The position numbers and the translations under genes are program-made. Shown here in pieces: positions 1 to 12,173 of a stretch of 64,000 nucleotides of DNA (positions are counted from its first letter, which is position 1; each line of letters starts with the position of its first letter). The notes under the pieces are model-generated. The model was not told the origin of the DNA, made no database searches, and saw only the letters and a program-made list of their open reading frames with translations. This DNA comes from Nemophila menziesii (taxonomy: Eukaryota; Streptophyta; Magnoliopsida; Boraginales; Hydrophyllaceae), in NCBI GenBank assembly GCA_029959085.1, contig JARWIR010000177.1, forward strand, positions 231,310-295,309, given 5' to 3'.

Positions 1-182
1 TATCGTAAAAAATAAACTAGGTATTAAGACAAGATCTTAGTATGTTACATGATTTAGACATAATTCTTTCATAAAAAACTGTACAATTTGATCGTTGGTC
101 ATGATATTTCATCACAATCATCCTCGTAGGAAGGAAAATTGTAATAAAATGTCATAACCACGAGCATATTGTATAGGTTACA

Positions 183-310
183 TAGGGTTACTGTGATATT
201 TGGAGAATCGAGATTAATTTCAAGAGTTCTATATGTTTCAATACGTAAAAACAACTCAGGGAAAAGAATGTTTGAAGAAAATATAGCGGCAGAGAAAAGA
301 TTAAAAGTGT
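183..310 (-). other. Leader-like stretch with AUG-stop, unit 1
   Basis: Downstream of the TATA box on the minus strand is a pyrimidine-rich string ('cttttctctgccgct', plus-strand about 285-300) that resembles plant 5' leaders. The first ATG after it is immediately followed by TAA ('ctatgtaacc', plus-strand near 180), beside 'aaccctat', a core of the plant telo-box. A start-stop element of this kind can act as a regulatory upstream ORF in plants. Whether this region is transcribed is unknown. Confidence 0.3.
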
Positions 311-338
311 TGTGCCAGAATTAGGTTAAATTGTATAT

Positions 339-455
339 GTTTATATAGTAGTTAGGAATGATGGGCCTGGTTTAGTTGGGCTTTACATTATACAGTATAT
401 GGTTGATATAAATAAAAAAATTTAAAAAACCATGCGTGGAATATTATTGGGCCTA
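339..455 (-). promoter_or_regulatory. Promoter-like module, unit 1 (repeated in every unit)
   Basis: Read on the minus strand, the module holds three TGGGCY/RGCCCA elements (plus-strand positions 448-454, 377-383 and 362-368) followed about 15 bp downstream by a TATA box (TATATAAA, plus-strand 340-347). Site II elements (TGGGCC/T), usually several per promoter and bound by TCP factors, are established in plant housekeeping and translation-related promoters; a TATA box just downstream fits a core promoter. The same module lies about 338-454 bp after the start of every unit, for example 22273-22389 in unit 10. It is degraded in unit 4 and loses one element in units 8, 18 and 21. Activity is inferred, not shown. 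Confidence 0.5.
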
Positions 456-524
456 ATTTTAAAGATAACTATAATAATTTTTTCATCCCTACTTACCTCT
501 AATCTTAAAATATATATTTATATT

Positions 525-2380
525 TTTAAAATACCTTTATATGCATGGTTATAGAAGATATATTTATTGTATTCAAGAATTGTGCGTCTACAACTAGAGT
601 AACAAAGCCTATCAATCATATCTTAGTGTTGTAAAAAACTTTTTATTATTTTAAAACTTCTTATTCTATTTTGATTTTAGTTTTAATTTATTTCGTGAGC
701 TCATAAAATTCTTAAATCGTTCCTTATTATAGAACATAAGTTTATTTTCCCTTTATTTTAAAAATTAATAACATGTATATGTTAAAACAAAATTTATAAG
801 AATTTATTTATAAAATTGGAAAACAAACAAAATATTTTTTTAAGTAACATTAGAACAATAATATAGACAAAATAATAGTTTATACATATCATTTTATTTT
901 TTAGTATATATAAATTTATATATTATTAGAATTATCATAGAAAATTATACTCCGAAGAAATATATTATAATCATTCTTCATTTCGATAGTATAGAAATAC
1001 GACTATTGAAGAAAGATTTGTGTAACAAGGATATATCTTTTTAATTAGTAAAAAAGATTATAAATATTAATATATTCTTTGTAGTTTATTTGTTCTCTTG
1101 TTATCAGTCAATATAGTACATTATTCTCCATAAATATTCTCTTTTGTTTGATTAAATTTACACTACTGATAAAGTATTATATCCTTTATTTTTGTATTCT
1201 ATATAATTCAATAGTATATTTTAGATGGTTAATATATTATGATTAATAATAACTTTATATAATATTGATTTTTTTAATAAAACATATTTCATGTAGTCTT
1301 TTAATTTTTCTTATTAATGTGTCCATTTTTTTATCTCTCAAAATAATAACAGTCTTGTAATGTATGTGACTGAAAAAAATATAATATATTCTATTCATAA
1401 AATTATATATTATAATAGATTCATATTTATATTTGGCTAAGCGTAATAATTTTTTTAGGCGTGATAAATACGTAACGCAACAAAATTGTACCTAACAAAA
1501 TCAACCTAGGTTGTTAAGATTGACGAAAGTTTCTCGATTAAAAAAACTAAATGTTTCATCCATAGAAGGAGACACATTAATAGCTTCTACAGATATATGG
1601 AATAAGTAGTCGACATAAGTTTAGTTGACAACCTAATATATAGTGTTGTTTAAGTCCAATAAGTGATTAAAAATGCAATTAATTGTGATTTTTAAAATAT
1701 AAAACACATACATATCTTGAGATTAAACTCTTGTGCTATTTAGTCTGAGTTTGGCGCATACCATAAATTATTCTCTACATATATTTATGCAATGATAATT
1801 TTTCATTGAAAAAACTTAAATATATTTACTAGGTTCATATGTATTATGTTAAAATTTATTTTGGGCTATACCGAATATAGATGAATTATTTGTGAATTTT
1901 CACATTATTTTGTTTTATGTAATATATAAAAAATAGAAACTAAAAGCCGTATTTAGTAACATTGTTTTTAAAAGGTTTTTATAAATTTATTTAGCTCAAT
2001 TTTGTCAAAATAAAATTTTCATATATGTTGATACAATTTTTGATAGTGTAATTACTATTCAAGATTATATATTAGAAAAAATCCGGAATACATATTATAT
2101 AATTGCTTAATAATATTATTTTGTCTTGCTTTTTTAGAATAAGTAAAATATAGTAAATTCAACACGTATTATTTATATTTGATATAATTAATCATATAAA
2201 AATAATAATATTAATAATTAAATAAAAGGAAATTGTAGAAATTTATAACTCTATACAATTTTGTATTTATAATAATCTTAAATTATAGGATTTGAAAAAT
2301 ATTTTAGTTTGTATGTTAATTATATATAGTTTTAATTTTAATAACTTCTACAAAAATCAAGCCAGAATATTATTTGAGAT
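525..2380. other. AT-rich unit body without recognisable gene (unit 1; same in all units)
   Basis: About 1.9 kb per unit with no open frame above 60 codons on either strand, no RNA gene signature and no transposon ends. It holds many A/T runs, AT-rich microsatellite-like strings (near 2196-2226), the palindrome above, and a moderately GC-richer island (about 1440-1660). Beyond repetition it shows nothing I can name. Confidence 0.6.
1502..1513. repeat. 12-bp perfect palindrome, unit 1 (in every unit)
   Basis: 'caacctaggttg' is its own reverse complement and was intact in the units I checked (for example near 18566 in unit 8 and 52668 in unit 22). It sits in the least AT-rich part of the unit, between 'aacgcaacaaaat' and 'ttgacgaaagttt'. 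A dimeric DNA-binding protein site is possible, but nothing in the sequence identifies a factor. Confidence 0.6.
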
Positions 2381-2436
2381 AATAACTATACGTGAATTAA
2401 TTAAAAATAAAAAATAAAGTTCGAACTAAAATGTTA

Positions 2437-4866
2437 TATCGTAAAAAATAAATTAGGTATTAACACAAGATCTTAGTATGTTACATGATTTAGGCATAAT
2501 TCTTTCATAAAAAACTGTACAATTTGATCGTTGGTCATGATATTTCATCACAATCATCCTCGTAGGAAGGAAAATTGTAATAAAATGTCATAACCACGAG
2601 CATATTGTATAGGTGACATAGGGTTACTGTGATATTTGGAGAATCGAGATTAATTTCAAGAGTTCTATATGTTTCAATACGTAAAAACAACTCAGGGAAA
2701 AGAATGTTTGAAGAAAATATAGCGGCAGAGAAAAGATTAAAAGTGTTGTGCCAGAATTAGGTTAAATTGTATATGTTTATATAGTAGTTAGGAATGATGG
2801 GCCTGGTTTAGTTGGGCTTTACATTATACAGTATATGGTTGATATAAATAAAAAAATTTAAAAAACCAGGCGTGGAATATTATTGGGCCTAATTTTAAAG
2901 ATAACTATAATAATTTTTTCATCCCTACTTACCTCTAATCTTAAAATATATATTTATATTTTTAAAATACCTTTATATGCATGGTTATAGAAGATATATT
3001 TATTGTATTCAAGAATTGTGCGTCTACAACTAGAGTAACAAAGCCTATCAATCATATCTTAGTGTTGTAAAAAACTTTTTATTATTTTAAAACTTCTTAT
3101 TCTATTTTGATTTTAGTTTTAATTTATTTCGTGAGCTCATAAAATTCTTAAATCGTTCCTTATTATAGAACATAAGTTTATTTTCCCTTTATTTTAAAAA
3201 TTAATAACATGTATATGTTAAAACAAAATTTATAAGAATTTATTTATAAAATTGGAAAACAAACAAAATATTTTTTTAAGTAACATTAGAACAATAATAT
3301 AGACAAAATAATAGTTTATACATATCATTTTATTTTTTAGTATATATAAATTTATATATTATTAGAATTATCATAGAAAATTATACTCCGAAGAAATATA
3401 TTATAATCATTCTTCATTTCGATAGTATAGAAATACGACTATTGAAGAAAGATTTGTGTAACAAGGATATATCTTTTTAATTAGTAAAAAAGATTATAAA
3501 TATTAATATATTCTTTGTAGTTTATTTGTTCTCTTGTTATCAGTCAATATAGTACATTATTCTCCCTAAATATTCTCTTTTGTTTGATTAAATTTACACT
3601 ACTGATAAAGTATTATATCCTTTATTTTTGTATTCTATATAATTCAATAGTATATTTTAGATGGTTAATATATTATGATTAATAATAACTTTATATAATA
3701 TTGATTTTTTTAATAAAACATATTTCATGTAGTCTTTTAATTTTTCTTATTAATGTGTCCATTTTTTTATCTCTCAAAATAATAACAGTCTTGTAATGTA
3801 TGTGACTGAAAAAAATATAATATATTCTATTCATAAAATTATATATTATAATAGATTCATATTTATATTTGGCTAAGCGTAATAATTTTTTTAGGCGTGA
3901 TAAATACGTAACGCAACAAAATTGTACCTAACAAAATCAACCTAGGTTGTTAAGATTGACGAAAGTTTCTCGATTAAAAAAACTAAATGTTTCATCCATA
4001 GAAGGAGACACATTAATAGCTTCTACAGATATATGGAATAAGTAGTCGACATAAGTTTAGTTGACAACCTAATATATAGGGTTGTTTAAGTCCAATAAGT
4101 GATTAAAAATGCAATTAATTGTGATTTTTAAAATATAAAACACATACATATCTTGAGATTAAACTCTTGTGCTATTTAGTCTGAGTTTGGCGCATACCAT
4201 AAATTCTTCTCTACATATACTTATGCAATGATAATTTTTTCATTGAAAAAACTTAAATATATTTACTAGGTTCATATGTATTATGTTAAAATTTATTTTG
4301 GGCTATACCTAATATAGATGAATTATTTGTGAATTTTCTTTGTTTTATGTAATATATAAAAAATAGAAACTAAAAGCCGTATTTAGTAACATTGTTTTTA
4401 AAAGGTTTTTATAAATTTATTTAGCTCAATTTTGTCAAAATACAATTTTCATATATGTTGATATAATTTTTGATAGTGTAATTACTATTCAAGATTATAT
4501 AATAGAAAAAATCCAGAATACATATTATATAATTGCTTAATAATATTATTTTGTCTTGCTTTTTTAGAATAAGTAAAATATAGTAAATTCAACATGTATT
4601 ATTTATATTTGATATAATTAATAATATAAAAATAATAATATTAATAATTAAATAAAAGGAAATTGTAGAAATTTATAACTCTATACAATTTTGTATTTAT
4701 AATAATCTTAAATTATAGGATATGAAAAATATTTTAGTTTGTATGTTAATTATATATAGTTTCAATTTTAATAACTTCTACAAAAATCAAGCCAGAATAT
4801 TATTTGAGATAATAACTATACGTGAATTAATTAAAAATAAAAAATAAAGTTCAAATTAAAATGTTA
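2437..4866 (+). repeat. Array unit 2 (type I, 2,430 bp)
   Basis: Type I unit, near-identical to unit 9 up to about 4205. G at 2615 ('ggtgacat') is shared only with unit 9. Its last part differs from unit 9: a 7-bp deletion near 4340 (shared with unit 5), an extra T near 4240, and the 'attcttctc' variant. Confidence 0.97.
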
Positions 4867-7302
4867 TATCGTAAAAAATAAATTAGGTATTAACACAAGA
4901 TCTTAGTATGTTACATGATTTAGGCATAATTCTTTCATAAACAACTGTACAATTTGATCGTTGGCCATGATATTTCATCACAATCATCCTCGTAGGAAGG
5001 AAAATTGTAATAAAATGTCATAACCACGAGCATATTGTATAGGTTACATAGGGTTACTGTGATATTTGGAGAATCAAGATTAATTTGAAGAGCTCTATAT
5101 GTTTCAATACGTAAAAACAACTCAGGGAAAAGAATATTAGAAGAAAATATAGCGGCAGAGAAAAGATTAAAAGTGTTGTGCCAGAATTAGGTTAAATTGT
5201 ATATCTTTATATAGTAGTTATGAATGATGGGCCTGGTTTAGTTGGGCTTTACATTATACAGTATATGGTTGATATAAATAAAAAAATTTAAAAAAACCAG
5301 GCGTGGAATATTATTGGGCCTAATTTTAAAGATAACTATAATAATTTTTTCTTTCCTACTTACCTCTAATCTTAAAATATATATTTATATTTTTAAAATA
5401 CCTTTATACGCATGGTTATAGAAGATATATTTATTCTATTCAAGAATTGTGCGTCTACAACTAGAGTAGCAAAGCCTATCAATCATATCTTAGTGTTGTA
5501 AAAAACTTTTTATTATTGTAAAACTTCTTATTCTATTTTGATTTTAGTTTCGATTTATTTCGTGAGCTCATAAAATTCTTAAATCGTTCCTTATTATAGA
5601 ACATAAGTTTATTTTCCCTTTATTTTAAAAATTAATAACATGTATATGTTAAAACAAAATTTATAAGAATTTATTTATAAAATTGGAACACAAACAAAAT
5701 ATTTTTTTAAGTAACATTAGAACAATAATATAGACAAAATAATAGTTTATACATATCATTTGATTTTTTAGTATATATAAATTTATATATTATTAGAATT
5801 ATCATAGAAAATTATACTCCGAAGAAATATATTATAATCATTCTTCATTTCGATAGTATAGAAATACGACTATTGAAGAAAGATTTGTGTAACAAGGATA
5901 TATCTTTTTAATTAGTAAAAAAGATTATAAATATTAATATATTCTTTGTTGTTTATTTGTTCTCTTGTTATCAGTCAATATAGTACATTATTCTCCCTAA
6001 ATATTCTCTTTTGTTTGATTAAATTTACACTACTGATAAAGTATTATATCCTTTATTTTTGAATTCTATATAATTCAATAGTGTATTTTAGTTGGTTAAT
6101 ATATTATGATTAATAATAACTTTATATAATATTGATTTTTTTAATAAAACATATTTCATGTAGTCTTTCAATTTTTCTTATTAATGTGTATTTTTTTATC
6201 TCTCAATATAATAAAATTCTTGTAATGTATGTGACTGAAAAAAATATAATATATTCTATTCATAAAATTATATAATATAATAGATTCATATTTATATTTG
6301 GCTAAGTGTAATAAATTTTTTTAGGCGTGATAAATACGTAACGCAACAAAATCGTACCTAACAAAATCAACCTAGGTTGTTAAGATTGACGAAAGTTTCT
6401 CGATTAAAAAAACTAAATGTTTCATCCATAGAAGGAGACACATTAATAGCTTCTACAAATATATGGAATAAGTAGTCGACATAAGTTTAGTTAACAACCT
6501 AAGATATAGGGTTGTTTAAGTCCAATAAGTGATTAAATATGCAACTAATTGCGATTTTTAAAATATAAAACATATACATATCTTGAGATTAAACTCTTGT
6601 GCTATTTAGTCTAAGTTTGGCGCATACCATAAATTCTTCTCTACATATACTTATGCAATGATAATTTTTCATTGAAAAAACTTAAATATATTTACTAGGT
6701 TCATATGTATTATGTTAAAATTTCTTTTGGGTTATACCTAATATAGATGAATTATTTGTGAATTTTCACATTATTTTGTTTTATGTAATATATAAAAAAT
6801 AGAAACTAAAAGCCGTATTTAGTAACATTGTTTTTAAAAGGTTTTTATAAATTTATTTAGCTCAATTTTGTCAAAATACAATTTTCATATATGTTGATAT
6901 AATTTTCGATAGTGTAATTACTATTCAAGATTATATAATAGAAAAAATCCAGAATACATATTATATAATTGCTTAATAATATTATTTTGTCTTGCTTTTT
7001 TAGAATAAGTAAAATATAGTAAATTCAACATGTATTATTTATATTTGATATAATTAATAATATAAAAATAATAATATTAATAATTAAATAAAAGGAAATT
7101 GTAGAAATTTATAACTCTATACAATTTTGTATTTATAATAATCTTAAATTATAGGATATGAAAAATATTTTAGTTTGTATGTTAATTATATATAGTTTCA
7201 ATTTTAATAACTTCTACAAAAATCAAGCCAGAATATTATTTGAGATAATAACTATACGTGAATTAATTAAAAATAAAAAATAAAGTTCAAATTAAAATGT
7301 TA
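4867..7302 (+). repeat. Array unit 3 (type II, 2,436 bp)
   Basis: First type II unit ('ggccatgat'), so the minus-strand frame stays open (4935-5120). It shares 'attagaag', 'tatcttta' and 'gttatgaatg' with unit 6, which marks a recurrent block at an offset of 7,307 bp. Confidence 0.97.
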
Positions 7303-9743
7303 TATAGTAAAAAATAAATTAGGTATTAACACAAGATCTTAGTATGTTACATGATTTAGGCATATTTCTTTCATAAAAAACTGTACAATTTGATCGTTGG
7401 CCATGATATTTCATCACAATCATCCTCGTAAGAAGGAAAATTGTAATAAAATTCCATAACCACGAACATATTGTATAGGTTACATAGGGTTACTGTGATA
7501 TTTAGAGAATCAAGATTAATTTGAAGAGCTCTATGTGTTTCAATACGTAAAAACAACTCAGGGAAAAGAATATTTGAAGAAAAATATAGCGGCAGAGAAA
7601 AGATTAAAAGTGTTGTGCCAGAATTAGGTTAAATTGTATATGATTATATAGTAGTTAGGAATGATGGGCATGGTTTAGTTGGGCTTTACATTATACAGTA
7701 TATATGGTTGATATAAATAAAAAAAAAAAAAAAAAACCAGGCCTGGAATTTTATTTGGCCTAATTTTAAGGATAACTATAATAATTTTTTCTTCCCTACT
7801 AACCTCTAATCTTAAAATATATATTTATATTTTTAAAATACCTTTATACGCATGGTTATAGAAGATATATTTATTGTATTCAAGAATTGTGCGTCTACAA
7901 CTAGAGTAGCAAAGCCTATCAATCATATCTTAGTGTTGTAAAAAACTTTTTATTATTTTAAAACTTCTTATTCTATTTTGATTTTAGTTTCAATTTATTT
8001 CGTGAGCTCATAAAATTCTTAAATCGTTCCTTATTATAGAACATAAGTTTATTTTCCCTTTATTTTAAAAATTAATAACATGTATATGTTAAAACAAAAT
8101 TTATAAGAATTTATTTATAAAATTGGAACACAAACAAAATATTTTTTTAAGTAACATTAGAACAATAATATAGACAAAATAATAGTTTATACATATCATT
8201 TGATTTTTTAGTATATATAAATTTATATATTATTAGAATTATCATAGAAAATTATACTCCGAAGAAATATATTATAATCATTCTTCATTTCGATAGTATA
8301 GAAATACGACTATTGAAGAAAGATTTGTGTAACAAGGATATATCTTTTTAATTAGTAAAAAAGATTATAAATATTAATATATTCTTTGTTGTTTATTTGT
8401 TCTCTTGTTATCAGTCAATATAGTACATTATTCTCCCTAAATATTCTCTTTTGTTTGATTAAATTTACACTACGATAAAGTATTATATCCTTTATTTTTG
8501 AATTCTATATAATTCAATAGTGTATTTTAGTTGGTTAATATATTTTGATTAATAATAACTTAATATAATATTGATTTTTTTAATAAAACATATTTCATGT
8601 AGTCTTTCAATTTTTCTTATTAATGTGTCTATTTTTTTATCTCTCAATATAATAAAATTCTTGTAATGTATGTGACTGAAAAAAATATAATATATTCTAT
8701 TCATAAAATTATATAATATAATAGATTCATATTTATATTTGGCTAAGTGTAATAAATTTTTTTAGGCGTGATAAATACGTAACGCAACAAAATCGTACCT
8801 AACAAAATCAACCTAGGTTGTTAAGATTGACGAAAGTTTCTCGATTAAAAAAACTAAATGTTTCATCCATAGAAGGAGACACATTAATAGCTTCTACAAA
8901 TATATGGAATAAGTAGTCGACATAAGTTTAGTTAACAACCTAAGATATAGGGTTGTTTAAGTCCAATAAGTGATTAAATATGCAATTAATTGCGATTTTT
9001 AAAATATAAAACATATACATATCTTGAGATTAGACTCTTGTGCTATTTAGTCTAAGTTTGGCGCATACCATAAATTCTTCTCTACATATACTTATGCAAT
9101 GATAATTTTTCATTGAAAAAACTTAAATATATTTACTAGGTTCATATGTATTATGTTAAAATTTATTTTGGGTTATACCTAATATAGATGAATTATTTGT
9201 GAATTTTCACATTATTTTGTTTTATGTAATATATAAAAAATAGAAACTAAAAGTCGTATTTAGTAACATTGTTTTTAAAAGGTTTTTATAAATTTATTTA
9301 GCTCAATTTTGTCAAAATACAATTTTCAAATATGTTGATACAATTTTTGATAGTGTAATTACTATTCAAGATCATATATTAGAAAAAATTCAGAATACGT
9401 ATTATATAATTGCTTAATAATATTATTTTGTCTTGCTTTTTTAGAATAAGTAAAATATAGTAAATTCAACATGTATTATTTATATTTGATATAATTAATA
9501 ATATAAAAATAATAATATTAATAATTAAATAAAAGGAAATTGTAGAAATTTATAACTCTATACAATTTTGTATTTATAATAATCTTAAATTATAGGATTT
9601 GAAAAATATTTTAGTTTGTATGTAAATTATATATAGTTTTAATTTTAATAACTTCTACAAAAATCAAGCCAGAATATTATTTGAGATAATAACTATACGT
9701 GAATTAATTAAAAATAAAAAATAAAGTTCGAACTAAAATGTTA
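7303..9743 (+). repeat. Array unit 4 (type II, divergent, 2,441 bp)
   Basis: The most altered promoter-like region in the array. There is an 18-A run at 7719-7736, a 2-bp TA gain just before it, 'tgggcat' instead of 'tgggcct' near 7665, and 'ttggcc' in place of the distal 'tgggcc' near 7755. It starts with 'tatagt' rather than 'tatcgt'. The 'actacgataaag' 1-bp deletion near 8470 is shared only with the adjacent unit 5. Confidence 0.97.
7719..7736 (+). repeat. 18-A homopolymer in unit 4
   Basis: Other units have 'aaaaaaatttaaaaaacc' here; in unit 4 the interrupting Ts are gone. The flanks also differ ('tatatatgg' and 'ggcctgg'), so the segment has mutated independently. Confidence 0.85.
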
Positions 9744-12173
9744 TATCGTAAAAAATAAATTAGGTATTAAGACAACATCTTAGTATGTTACATGATTTAG
9801 ACATAATTCTTTCATAAAAAACTGTACAATTTGATCGTTGGTCATGATATTTCATCACAATCATCCTCGTAGGAAGGAAAATTGTAATAAAATGTCATAA
9901 CCACGAGCATATTGTATAGGTTACATAGGGTTACTGTGATATTTGGAGAATCGAGATTAATTTCAAGAGCTCTATATGTTTCAATACGTAAAAACAACTC
10001 AGGGAAAAGAATGTTTGAAGAAAATATAGCGGCAGAGAAAAGATTAAAAGTGTTGTGCCAGAATTAGGTTAAATTGTATATGTTTATATAGTAGTTAGGA
10101 ATGATGGGCCTGGTTTAGTTGGGCTTTACATTATACAGTATATGGTTGATATAAATAAAAAAATTTAAAAAACCAGGCGTGGAATATTATTGGGCCTAAT
10201 TTTAAAGATAACTATAATAATTTTTTCATCCCTACTTACCTCTAATCTTAAAATATATATTTATATTTTTAAAATACCTTTATATGCATGGTTATAGAAG
10301 ATATATTTATTGTATTCAAGAATTGTGCGTCTACAACTAGAGTAACAAAGCCTATCAATCATATCTTAGTGTTGTAAAAAACTTTTTATTATTTTAAAAC
10401 TTCTTATTCTATTTTGATTATAGTTTTAATTTATTTCGTGAGCTACTAAAATTCTTAAATCGTTCCTTATTATAGAACATAAGTTTATTTTCCCTTTATT
10501 TTAAAAATTAATAACATGTATATGTTAAAACAAAATTTATAAGAATTTATTTATAAAATTGGAAAACAAACAAAATATTTTTTTAAGTAACATTAGAACA
10601 ATAATATAGACAAAATAATAGTTTATACATATCATTTTATTTTTTAGTATATATAAATTTATATATTATTAGAATTATCATAGAAAATTATACTCCGAAG
10701 AAATATATTATAATCATTCTTCATTTCGATAGTATAGAAATACGACTATTGAAGAAAGATTTGTGTAACAAGGATATATCTTTTTAATTAGTAAAAAAGA
10801 TTATAAATATTAATATATTCTTTGTAGTTTATTTGTTCTCTTGTTATCAGTCAATATAGTACATTATTCTCCCTAAATATTCTCTTTTGTTTGATTAAAT
10901 TTACACTACGATAAAGTATTATATCCTTTATTTTTGTATTCTATATAATTCAATAGTATATTTTAGATGGTTAATATATTATGATTAATAATAACTTTAT
11001 ATAATATTGATTTTTTTAATAAAACATATTTCATGTAGTCTTTCAAATTTTCTTATTAATGTGTCTATTTTTTTATCTCTCAATATAATAAAATTCTTGT
11101 AATGTATGTGACTGAAAAAAATATAATATATTATATTCATAAAATTATATAATATAATAGATTCATATTTATATTTGGCTAAGTGTAATAAATTTTTTTA
11201 GGCGTGATAAATACGTAACGCAACAAAAATTGTACCTAACAAAATCAACCTAGGTTGTTAAGATCGACGAAAGTTTCTCGATTAAAAAAACTAAATGTTT
11301 CATCCATAGAAGGAGACACATTAATAGTTTCTACAAATATATGGAATAAGTAGTCGACATACGTTTAGTTGACAACCTAATATATATGGTTGTTTAAGTC
11401 CAATAAGTGATTAAATATGCAATTAATTGCGATTTTTAAAATATAAAACACATACATATCTTGAGATTAAACTCTTGTGCTATTTAGTCTGAGTTTGGCG
11501 CATACCATAAATTCTTCTCTACATATACTTATGCAATGATAATTTTTCATTGAAAAAACTTAAATATATTTACTAGGTTCATATGTATTATGTTAAAATT
11601 TATTTTGGGCTATACCTAATATAGATGAATTATTTGTGAATTTTCTTTGTATTATGTAATATATAAAAAATAGAAACTAAAAGCCGTATTTAGTAACATT
11701 GTTTTGAAAAGGTTTTTATAAATTTATTTAGCTCAATTTTGTCAAAATACAATTTTCATATATGTTGATATAATTTTTGATAGTGTAATTACTATTCAAG
11801 ATTATATAATAGAAAAAATCCAGAATACATATTATATAATTGCTTAATAATATTATTTTGTCTTGCTTTTTTAGAATAAGTAAAATATAGTAAATTCAAC
11901 ATGTATTATTTATATTTGATATAATTAATAATATGAAAATAATAATATTAATAATTAAATAAAAGGAAATTGTAGAAATTTATAACTCTATACAATTTTG
12001 TATTTATAATAATCTTAAATTATAGGATATGAAAAATATTTTAGTTTGTATGTTAATTATATATAGTTTCAATTTTAATAACTTCTACAAAAATCAAGCC
12101 AGAATATTATTTGAGATAATAACTATACGTGAATTAATTAAAAATAAAAAATAAAGTTCAAATTAAAATGTTA
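9744..12173 (+). repeat. Array unit 5 (type I, 2,430 bp)
   Basis: Type I unit. It shares 'gagctactaa' (near 10440) with unit 7 and 'actacgataaag' (near 10907) with unit 4. The 7-bp deletion in its final part (near 11643) is shared with unit 2. It is a mosaic of variants found in four other units. Confidence 0.97.

Larger units (their letters stand above)
1..2436 (+). repeat. Array unit 1 (type I, 2,436 bp)
   Basis: Reference unit for phase. Type I: it has 'ggtcatgat' near 97-105, which puts a TGA in the minus-strand open frame. It carries 'aactagg' near 16, 'ctccataaat' near 1130 and 'tagtgttg' near 1643. The first two also occur in unit 8, as does the third. A private T at 433 gives 'catgcg' where other units have 'caggcg'. 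It is the first half of a block repeated at units 8-9. Confidence 0.97.

Noticed and set aside
180..192. Telomere-like 'tagggtta' and 'tagggttg' strings as interstitial telomeric repeats
   Set aside because: Each is a single 7-bp core without tandem repetition. At most one could be a telo-box-like promoter motif.
954..983. Inverted GAAGAA/TTCTTC pair as a hairpin terminator or RNA gene
   Set aside because: The arms are only about 6 bp with an AT-rich loop, and no transcript context supports it.
2190..2226. AT-rich 'aataataatattaataat' strings as a replication origin
   Set aside because: Such strings are expected by chance at this base composition, and plant origins have no reliable consensus.
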